A program made the position numbers and the translations under genes. The notes under the pieces are model-generated. The model searched no databases. It saw only the letters and a list, made by a program, of their open reading frames with translations, and had not been told where the DNA came from. Shown piece after piece: positions 7,296 through 11,804 of a stretch of DNA of 12,289 nucleotides (its first letter is position 1; each line of letters begins with the position of its first letter). The stretch comes from JACNFS01 sp964582065 (GTDB taxonomy: Bacteria; Chloroflexota; Dehalococcoidia; GIF9; UBA5629), in NCBI GenBank assembly GCA_964582065.1, contig CAZOQG010000055.1:1-12289 (forward strand), in the 5' to 3' direction.

Positions 7296-7342
7296 GACGT
7301 CAAACTGACGTCGGCTTTCAAACTGCTCAGGTAGAGCCGACG
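7296..7342. promoter_or_regulatory. Two mutually exclusive hairpins after the FmdB gene
   Basis: GACGTCA (7296-7302) and TGACGTC (7306-7312) form a perfect 7-bp stem with a 3-nt loop. CGTCGGCT (7309-7316) and AGCCGACG (7335-7342) form a perfect 8-bp stem with an 18-nt loop that includes the FmdB stop codon. The stems share bases 7309-7312, so only one can form at a time. Neither is followed by a T-run. This could be an attenuator, a processing site or an operator for the genes from 7229 onward. Confidence 0.4.
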
Positions 7343-7521
7343 CAGCTTGACCCCGATATCTCGCTCCTTCCGGAGCCACCACCAAAGAAAGCGGAGACAA
7401 GCCTTTTTGGGTTCCCCGCTTCACACTTGGGGCAATTCAGCTTGGAGCCATCTTCTCCCATAGATTGTCGAACCGAGAATTCTTCACCGCATTTGGTGCA
7501 CTGATACTCATAGATCGGCAT
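7327..7521 (-). CDS. FmdB-family zinc-ribbon protein
   Basis: The 64-residue protein begins MPIYEYQCTKCG, the hallmark of the FmdB family. Its zinc knuckles are C8-x2-C11 and C30-x2-C33 (NCPKCEAG), followed by a Gly/Ser-rich tail ending in GSSCVGST. The family takes its name from a methanogen gene next to formylmethanofuran dehydrogenase and is often called a putative regulator, but its role is not established. The start at 7521 is fixed by the conserved MPIYEY; the Shine-Dalgarno is weak. It follows the NifX-like gene by 11 bp on the same strand and shares that message. Confidence 0.92.
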   Translation of the reverse strand: MPIYEYQCTKCGEEFSVRQSMGEDGSKLNCPKCEAGNPKRLVSAFFGGGSGRSEISGSSCVGST

Positions 7522-7532
7522 AATATGCTCTG

Positions 7533-8153
7533 TTACCTGTTTTTCTTCTCAAGCTCTTGAATCCGCCGTTGCATCTCGCTTAATTGCTGTGCTAGCATGC
7601 CCGACTGCGCTTTGAGTGCTTCAAGCTCCTGCTCTGGGCTCATTGGTGGCGGTGGTGGAGCCATGGGCATCATGCCACCTCCCATCCCCATACCTTGTCC
7701 CATCCCCATCCCCCGTCCCATGCCACGCCCCATACCTCTTCCCATTCCCATGCCACCACCAATCGCTGGGCCAGTTGCTGTAGCCATTCCTTCCATGCCG
7801 GAGTGGGCGGCTACATTGGGCTGAGAAATTGATTGAAACTGGCCGCTTTTGTAGCCTTCGATGGCATCTCGCACCCTTCCCGAGACCCCGGTAATTACTT
7901 GGACTCCTGCCGCTGACAATGTCTGGTAGGCATTCGGGCCACAGTTGCCGGTAAGCACCACCTCCGCTCCTTTATTGGCAATCGTCTGGCCAGCAGAAAT
8001 CCCAGCTCCGCCACCAGCCATGGCACTCGAGTTTTCGACAGCTTCAAATGCCATCGTCTCAGGGTCAGCGATAATAAAGTACTGGCATCTGCCAAAACGC
8101 GGGTCTACCTCAGCATCAAGGCTGGGGCCTGTTGCCGATATGGCGATTTTCAT
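7533..8153 (-). CDS. NifX/NifB-type cofactor-binding protein with Met/Gly-rich linker and coiled-coil tail
   Basis: Residues 1 to about 110 are a dinitrogenase iron-molybdenum cofactor domain (Nif/NafY/ORP type), with MKIAISATG, DPRFGRCQYFII, the Gly-rich loop AGGGAGISAGQTIANKGAEVVLTGNCGPNAY and a closing helix (GRVRDAIEGYKSG). Such domains bind Fe-Mo or Mo-Cu clusters. Residues 132-163 are almost wholly Gly, Met and Arg in GMGRGMG repeats, then a proline run (165-170). Residues 172-206 form a short coiled coil (SPEQELEALKAQ) also found on three neighbouring small proteins. At 206 residues it is roughly twice the length of a plain NifX domain because of this added C-terminal half. AAGGAGTG precedes ATG 8153 with good spacing. 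The Met-rich stretch may bind Cu(I); that is inference. It is the likely core of the locus. Confidence 0.9.
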   Translation of the reverse strand: MKIAISATGPSLDAEVDPRFGRCQYFIIADPETMAFEAVENSSAMAGGGAGISAGQTIANKGAEVVLTGNCGPNAYQTLSAAGVQVITGVSGRVRDAIEGYKSGQFQSISQPNVAAHSGMEGMATATGPAIGGGMGMGRGMGRGMGRGMGMGQGMGMGGGMMPMAPPPPPMSPEQELEALKAQSGMLAQQLSEMQRRIQELEKKNR

Positions 8154-8186
8154 AATTCACTCCTTCTGGCGGTTAGTTATCGAACT

Positions 8187-8215
8187 AGTGTAGTGTATTG
8201 TAAGTTAGTTTACAA
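8187..8215 (-). promoter_or_regulatory. Candidate promoter with palindromic operator ahead of the NifX-like gene
   Basis: On the minus strand TTGTAA (8210-8215) and TACACT (8187-8192) are separated by 17 bases, resembling -35 and -10 boxes. An 18-bp palindrome, TTGTAA-N2-TA-N2-TTACAA (8198-8215), covers the -35 box and part of the spacer, as a repressor site would. It lies 45-62 bases before the start of the NifX-like gene. The symmetry is clear; promoter activity and the regulator are inferred. Confidence 0.4.
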
Positions 8216-8252
8216 GAATTCATCTCTTCCATGATGGAATCAACCAAAGCCG

Positions 8253-8271
8253 CCCAAACAAAGAATTTGGG
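8253..8271. other. Hairpin in the gap between DUF5320 and NifX-like genes
   Basis: CCCAAA (8253-8258) and TTTGGG (8266-8271) form a 6-bp stem with a 7-nt loop, with a weaker stem TGTCT/AGACA next to it. No T-run follows on the minus strand, so a terminator is not supported. With the promoter-like site nearby, this 185-bp gap may separate two transcription units. Confidence 0.25.
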
Positions 8272-8338
8272 ACTTCTGCGTGTCTCGGTCTAAGACATTC
8301 CGGTTTGTAAGGTTAGGTACGCAATGCTACGCTAGCGC

Positions 8339-8602
8339 CTACGGCTCACTTCCTAGCTGCTGAACCCTGGCCTCTATTTGCTCCAGTTGTTGTCTCATGG
8401 CTTGGGCCTGAGCCTTGAGAAAATCAAGCTCCTGATCACGCGTCATCTGCGGGGCAAGTGGCATCCCACCTGGAGTAGGTGCCCCAGCTCCATAGTAAGG
8501 CATACCCCAGGGCACACCATACCCCGGAATAGCACAAAATCCTCTGCCACCACCGGTCATTGGCCCCATTCCACGCGGGCCGGTACCATCAAATCCTGGC
8601 AT
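8339..8602 (-). CDS. DUF5320 family small protein with coiled-coil tail
   Basis: The 87-residue protein has the full DUF5320 signature at its start (MPGFDGTGPRGMGPMTGGGR, then GFC), a Pro/Gly/Tyr-rich middle (about 24-50), and a C-terminal coiled coil (53-84) with TRDQELDFLKAQ, LEQIEARVQQL. The function of DUF5320 is unknown; members cluster with NifX-like and ferredoxin-MinD genes in anaerobes. Its tail matches that of the NifX-like protein encoded 185 bp downstream, which suggests they co-assemble. AAAGGAGGTG lies 5 bases before ATG 8602, a near-perfect Shine-Dalgarno, so it is probably made in quantity. Confidence 0.88.
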   Translation of the reverse strand: MPGFDGTGPRGMGPMTGGGRGFCAIPGYGVPWGMPYYGAGAPTPGGMPLAPQMTRDQELDFLKAQAQAMRQQLEQIEARVQQLGSEP

Positions 8603-8631
8603 AACACACCTCCTTTGGTTTGTCAGCTAAT

Positions 8632-8656
8632 CGGCGCTGGTCGCTGACCAGCACCG
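8632..8656. other. Strong intergenic hairpin between two DUF5320-like genes
   Basis: GCTGGTC (8636-8642) and GACCAGC (8646-8652) pair perfectly around a 3-nt loop, and CGG/CCG extends the stem past one mismatch to 11 positions. It lies in the 69-bp gap between the 126-aa and 87-aa genes. No T-run follows on the minus strand. It may stabilise or cut the message, or weaken readthrough. Confidence 0.45.
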
Positions 8657-8671
8657 CTATGTAATTGCTTG

Positions 8672-9052
8672 TCACTCGTCGCCTTCCAGTTCGCGCATCC
8701 TGGCATCAATTTGCTCCAGCTGCGCCTTTATCGCTTCTGCCTGACTGGCCAAGGAATCAAGCTCCTGTTCCGCAGTCATTTGTGGGCCATAGGGCACTGG
8801 CCCTGGATAGCCTGCCCCTTGTCCATGGAATGGATATGCGTTCTGCCAGGTGCTGAATTGAGGGCCAACAGGATAGGGAGTCTGTGAATACGGCGATCCC
8901 ACAGGCGATGAGGCGGCTCCACTGAGGAAATAGCCACACCTTGGCAGTCCTCCCCTACCGCGACCAATGAAGGGCCATGGTGGAGAACTGCCACGGAAAC
9001 CAAAGCCCATTCCTCCTCGGAAACCAAATCCCATTCCTCTTCCATTAGGCAT
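8672..9052 (-). CDS. Gly/Phe/Pro-rich DUF5320-like protein with coiled-coil tail
   Basis: The 126-residue protein starts MPNGRGMGFGFRGGMGFGF, a repeat of GMGFGFRG, then an aromatic and proline-rich middle with two cysteine-free Gly/Arg stretches and one Cys (PRCGYF). The C-terminal 35 residues are a coiled coil (TAEQELDSLASQ, LEQIDARMREL) closely like those of the 87-aa and NifX-like proteins. The frame is open to a GTG at 9061, but that GTG lies inside the Shine-Dalgarno AGGAGGTGA, so ATG 9052 is the real start. It follows the 62-aa gene with 12 bases between stop and start, the Shine-Dalgarno touching that stop. Role unknown; likely a structural partner in the same assembly. Confidence 0.82.
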   Translation of the reverse strand: MPNGRGMGFGFRGGMGFGFRGSSPPWPFIGRGRGGLPRCGYFLSGAASSPVGSPYSQTPYPVGPQFSTWQNAYPFHGQGAGYPGPVPYGPQMTAEQELDSLASQAEAIKAQLEQIDARMRELEGDE

Positions 9053-9064
9053 ATTAATCACCTC

Positions 9065-9253
9065 CTATTTCTTAAGTTCCTCTAATCTTTTCCTGATGCT
9101 ATCCAGCCCTGTCTCTAGCATACTTGCTTGCTGTTCCAGCATAGTAATCTCTTGGTCCTTAGGCATGGGTGCCCACGGCCAGCTATATGGACTCATCCCC
9201 CAGTAGCTGGGCATCCATCTCCAAGGATAGCAATATCCATACCAAGGCCACAT
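9065..9253 (-). CDS. 62-aa Trp/Tyr-rich protein with coiled-coil tail
   Basis: The N-terminal half (residues 1-30) is packed with aromatic residues (MWPWYGYCYPWRWMPSYWG, then SPYSWPW), with nine Trp in all and one Cys. The rest (31-62) is a charged helix, KDQEITMLEQQ and LEELKK, matching the shared tail of the neighbouring proteins. An open frame runs up to 9361 but the upstream part overlaps another small gene; the near-perfect TAAGGAGGTAAAA immediately before ATG 9253 fixes the start. The aromatic patch could bind a membrane surface, a cofactor or another protein; no function can be assigned. It belongs to the DUF5320-like array by tail and position. Confidence 0.78.
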   Translation of the reverse strand: MWPWYGYCYPWRWMPSYWGMSPYSWPWAPMPKDQEITMLEQQASMLETGLDSIRKRLEELKK

Positions 9254-9287
9254 TTTTACCTCCTTAAACACAACCTCTTGACTAATC

Positions 9288-9455
9288 TCACCACCACGGG
9301 TACCGATAGGGTTCCATCGAATGCCAACTCCGTCCGCGACCCCAACCCCCTCTTGTACCACCCCACCAAGGCCATATTGGGTATGGCAGGCCAGCGTAAG
9401 GGTAGGCGTAGGGTGTCATGTACGCCCAACCAGGGAGCCCCATTCCAAATGGCAT
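9288..9455 (-). CDS. 55-aa Trp/Tyr/Gly/Pro-rich small protein (easily missed)
   Basis: Reading from ATG 9455 gives MPFGMGLPGWAYM, then alternating Tyr, Ala and Pro, a WPWWGG motif, Gly/Arg/Trp, and an end of PYRYPWW before TGA at 9288-9290. A near-perfect AAAGGAGGTGA lies 5 bases before the start. Its start resembles that of the 111-aa neighbour upstream (MPFGDGTGP), its middle AYAYPYAG resembles SYAYPFAGG there, and both end in a YRYP motif, so it looks like a shortened tandem copy. It lacks the coiled-coil tail. The gap to the next gene is 34 bp. The ribosome site, composition and homology to its neighbour make a real gene likely; function unknown. Confidence 0.72.
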   Translation of the reverse strand: MPFGMGLPGWAYMTPYAYPYAGLPYPIWPWWGGTRGGWGRGRSWHSMEPYRYPWW

Positions 9456-9524
9456 CCTGCTCACCTCCTTTCAGACTGGTACTTCCTGCTAGTTGTCTTT
9501 CTCTGCGCAGGCGTAGCTAAGGGC

Positions 9525-9860
9525 TCAGGGGTACCTGTATGGATATCCATAGGCAGGCACGTCGCCTGGAGCGTAATATGAATAACCATAGCCCGTGTAA
9601 GGGATAGCGGGTCCATATCCGCCAGCGAAGGGATAGGCGTATGAACCTCTCCAACCCATGCCTCGCCCTCTGCCCATTGCCCAACCTATGCCTCTCCCTC
9701 TGCCCATTCCTCGCCCCATGCGCATACCCATACCGCGCCACATGACTCCTCCCAGCATAGGGTTAGCGAATCCCGGAGCTCCGAAACCGGCGCAAAAACC
9801 GGCTCCTCTCCCCGTCATCGGGCCCATTCCCCTGGGTCCAGTTCCATCTCCAAAGGGCAT
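9525..9860 (-). CDS. DUF5320 family protein, Gly/Met/Arg- then Tyr-rich, no coiled coil
   Basis: The 111-residue protein begins MPFGDGTGPRGMGPMTGRGA and GFC, the DUF5320 signature. Residues 36-72 are repeats of Gly with Met, Arg and Trp (GMGMRMGRGMGRGRG), and the last 40 are Tyr/Pro/Gly-rich (YAYPFAGGYG, YTGYGYSYY), ending PYRYP. Unlike the 87-aa relative it lacks the coiled-coil tail. The frame is open to a GTG at 9869 that lies within the Shine-Dalgarno GGAGGTGAG, so ATG 9860 is the start. It is the first small protein after the Fur-family gene, 47 bp downstream. Met and Cys content would allow soft-metal binding, but that is inference. Confidence 0.85.
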   Translation of the reverse strand: MPFGDGTGPRGMGPMTGRGAGFCAGFGAPGFANPMLGGVMWRGMGMRMGRGMGRGRGIGWAMGRGRGMGWRGSYAYPFAGGYGPAIPYTGYGYSYYAPGDVPAYGYPYRYP

Positions 9861-9907
9861 TTCACTCACCTCCTTCCTGCTAGTCGCTGCGCTGCTTCAG
9901 CGTCAAT

Positions 9908-10339
9908 TTAGCTGGCTGCTGACCGCCTCTGGCATTTCGGGCAATAACCCACCAGCCGTACCTCAGTATCAACCACCTCAAAGCCGCTGTCCTTGCTAAC
10001 CTTCGTTCTCAGTCTTCCTGCTGATGGGTAGTGAAACTCATATACCTCGCCGCAGCCCAGGCAAACCGGGTGCTGATGGCGACTTCGTGACTTGGTTTCG
10101 TAGTAGTGACGGGCATCGTTAAAGCGGTGCTCATCCACTAGTCCCAGTTTCTTGAACAAACTCAGACTGCGATACACGGTAGATAGGCTAAGGCGAGGCT
10201 GTGTTTCTCTGGCACGCTCGTATAATTCGGTAGCATCCATGTGCCCATCAGCCTCGCGAATCATATCCAATAACAGCTCTCGCTGGGCTGTATGCCGTTG
10301 CCTAACCTCTTCATTCAAAAAACTCTTCGTCGTTTTCAT
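9908..10339 (-). CDS. Fur-family metal- or peroxide-responsive transcriptional regulator
   Basis: The 143-residue protein has the Fur winged helix (about 10-85): RHTAQRELLLDMI, HMDATELYERAR, and the recognition helix LSLSTVYRSLSLF. The dimerisation half carries the metal residues HQHPVCLGCGEVYEF (H88, H90, C93, C96) and a second pair C133-x2-C136 (GYCPKC), the structural zinc site. It cannot be told from sequence whether it is Fur, Zur or PerR. Its ATG overlaps the stop of the DUF364 gene as ATGA, so the two are translationally coupled. It is placed just before the small-protein genes and could control them in response to metal or redox state. Confidence 0.93.
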   Translation of the reverse strand: MKTTKSFLNEEVRQRHTAQRELLLDMIREADGHMDATELYERARETQPRLSLSTVYRSLSLFKKLGLVDEHRFNDARHYYETKSRSRHQHPVCLGCGEVYEFHYPSAGRLRTKVSKDSGFEVVDTEVRLVGYCPKCQRRSAAS

Positions 10340-11079
10340 CTCTTTTCACTACTGTAGTCTTTCTCCATAGTCAAAAGCTGGATTCCCTTAAGTTGACGGA
10401 AGGTTGCCCCTTGGCTAACGCATCGAAGCACTATCTCGGGGTCAGTCACTTTGGTGCCCGAAATGGCATTTATACCGTAGTCGAAGAGGACAGGTGAAAG
10501 CGGTGTTGTAGCCCCTAGAACTACGATATATGTCTTTGGATTACACAAAGCGAGCAGATGCTCGATAGTATGGTTGATAAAGGCGGTGCCAGTGATACCC
10601 AGGACTTCAGCCTGGGGGATAAGACTTTCCGCCTCGTTTTCAGGAATGTCCCCTTCCCGCGGCCGCCTCTCGATAACCCACAGGCATTCTGCCGCCTGAC
10701 GCAGTTTCGGCACAAACGGGAAATGCCCAACCAATGCTACTTTCTTATTCCTCCCCTTCTGGATAAGAAGGTTAGCCGCGTTTATATCAACACAGCGCTG
10801 TTCGTCAATATCGAGAAGCGAATTGATAGTTGCCATACCGATAGCCGCCTCGAAAAGGTTGGATGACTCAGCCATTTGGGCGAGTTCTGATGCTTCCCTT
10901 TCCATGAGGTGTCCTGCGTCTCTAACTGGAGCGCTCGTCTGATGGTCCCCCGACTCATGAGGCGTCGCTGCCAACCCACAACTTCGGGTCAGTACTGCTG
11001 TCTGAAAGGGTCCTTGGCGCAAGTCCTTTACGCCAGTGTGTAGGTTCAATGTAGATAATAAATCGTCGATCAGCTTCAT
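10336..11079 (-). CDS. DUF4213/DUF364 protein (putative heavy-metal chelation domain)
   Basis: The 247-residue protein combines an N-terminal DUF4213 region with an enolase-N-like fold (residues 1-100, with AIGMATINSLL) and a C-terminal DUF364 domain (about 105-240). The latter shows KVALVGHFPF, the helix and strand ending VLGITGTAFINHTIEHLL, and the signature VLGATTPLSPVLFDYGINAISGT given in part as TTPLSPVLFDYG. Proteins of this type are suggested to bind metals or metal cofactors; no reaction is proven. The gene lies 55 bp after the DUF134 regulator and overlaps the Fur-family gene by 4 bp. Start ATG 11079 has only a weak CGGAG upstream. The domain call is firm, the role is not. Confidence 0.88.
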   Translation of the reverse strand: MKLIDDLLSTLNLHTGVKDLRQGPFQTAVLTRSCGLAATPHESGDHQTSAPVRDAGHLMEREASELAQMAESSNLFEAAIGMATINSLLDIDEQRCVDINAANLLIQKGRNKKVALVGHFPFVPKLRQAAECLWVIERRPREGDIPENEAESLIPQAEVLGITGTAFINHTIEHLLALCNPKTYIVVLGATTPLSPVLFDYGINAISGTKVTDPEIVLRCVSQGATFRQLKGIQLLTMEKDYSSEKR

Positions 11080-11134
11080 TCATGTACTCCGGACTATACC
11101 CTGTCCTAGATTCGCAACTCTTGCCAATATAGAT

Positions 11135-11656
11135 TTATACCTCCTGCCAGCCACGTCTACCTCCACGGCGGCCTCTACCCCAACCTCTCCCCCCCCAACC
11201 ACAACCTACGGGCTGGGGAGACAAGATGTTTGGGCTGTTACATGTCGGACAAAGCTGAGGAGGCCCAGCTATCATAGCCTCGAAAGGCACTTCCCACTCA
11301 TGTCCGTCAGGACATCTGAAGCGGCGAAGTGCCATCTCAAAGTTACCACCATCTATTCTTATTGCTTTGCCATTGAGCAAGCCATCGGCCAGCTTCTGCC
11401 TAGCCGAACCAAGCACCCGGTGAAATGTAGGGCGGGAAATGCTCATTCTTTCAGCACATTCCTCCTGCTCCAACCCTTCTAAGTCCTTTAGCCGTATGGC
11501 TTCGGCTTCCTCCACGGAGAGACACACCTCTTGCAGAATGCTAGCCGGCATTCCAGCCGGCTTGAAATACGTTACTTCAGGTGTGAATGCAACTCGGCGC
11601 CACTTGATTGGCCTACCGGCACTAGCTCTATCTCTGCCTTCCATAATTACTGACAT
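11135..11656 (-). CDS. DUF134 DNA-binding protein with added zinc ribbon and Gly/Arg-rich tail
   Basis: Residues 14-105 are a DUF134 domain: RPIKWRRVAFTPEVTYFKP, the acidic helix LSVEEAEAIRLKDLEGL, and a sigma-70-region-4-like helix-turn-helix (QEECAERMSISRPTFHRVL). DUF134 proteins are predicted DNA-binding regulators of about 100 residues. Here a further segment has C115, H119, C136 and C139 (FRCPDGHEW and LCPTCNSP), likely a zinc ribbon, then a tail of Gly, Arg and Trp (152-170) like the low-complexity parts of the downstream proteins. It heads the long minus-strand array and may control it. ATG 11656 has no Shine-Dalgarno and lies only about 6 bases from the predicted transcription start; the internal ATG at 11644 is an alternative. 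Confidence 0.88.
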   Translation of the reverse strand: MSVIMEGRDRASAGRPIKWRRVAFTPEVTYFKPAGMPASILQEVCLSVEEAEAIRLKDLEGLEQEECAERMSISRPTFHRVLGSARQKLADGLLNGKAIRIDGGNFEMALRRFRCPDGHEWEVPFEAMIAGPPQLCPTCNSPNILSPQPVGCGWGGRGWGRGRRGGRRGWQEV

Positions 11657-11668
11657 ATGTTCATAATC

Positions 11669-11697
11669 ATACTACCACACGAATCTCATTCTGTCAA
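11669..11697 (-). promoter_or_regulatory. Sigma70-type promoter for the minus-strand array
   Basis: On the minus strand a consensus -35 box TTGACA (11692-11697) is followed after exactly 17 bases by TAGTAT (11669-11674), a good -10 box. Transcription should start near 11662, only about 6 bases before the DUF134 ATG at 11656, so the message may be nearly leaderless. Confidence 0.7.
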
Positions 11698-11768
11698 ATG
11701 TTTTGCTCAAGGTCGTTTTGGTTGGCGCCGGCCTCTCCTATTATCTGGTGCTATTTGTCCGAGCAGCG

Positions 11769-11774
11769 TATAAT
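11769..11774 (+). promoter_or_regulatory. Possible -10 box for the enoyl-CoA hydratase gene
   Basis: A perfect TATAAT lies 30 bases before the ATG at 11805, with GAAGGAGGG as the ribosome site between them. No good -35 box is found at 16-18 bp spacing, so the promoter is only partly supported. Confidence 0.4.
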
Positions 11775-11804
11775 TAGGTAAAATCTTAAGAAGGAGGGTG
11801 TCAT

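Noticed and set aside
7597..7824. Pro/Ile-rich ORF on the plus strand opposite the NifX-like gene
   Set aside because: The IPIP/MPRP pattern is simply the complement of the GMGRGMG-coding repeat, and no ribosome site or homology is seen.
9053..9061. GTG start at 9061 for the 126-aa protein (and similarly GTG 9869 for the 111-aa protein)
   Set aside because: Each GTG is part of the GGAGGTG ribosome site of the ATG that follows.
9254..9361. N-terminal extension of the 62-aa Trp-rich protein
   Set aside because: It overlaps the 55-aa gene in another frame, and a near-perfect ribosome site directly precedes ATG 9253.
9658..9740. Short tandem DNA repeat as a satellite
   Set aside because: The repetition follows from Gly/Met/Arg codons in a real DUF5320 gene with the frame kept.
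11755..11774. TTGTCC plus TATAAT as a complete plus-strand promoter
   Set aside because: The two boxes are only 8 bp apart, too close for sigma70; only the -10 box is kept as a weak feature.
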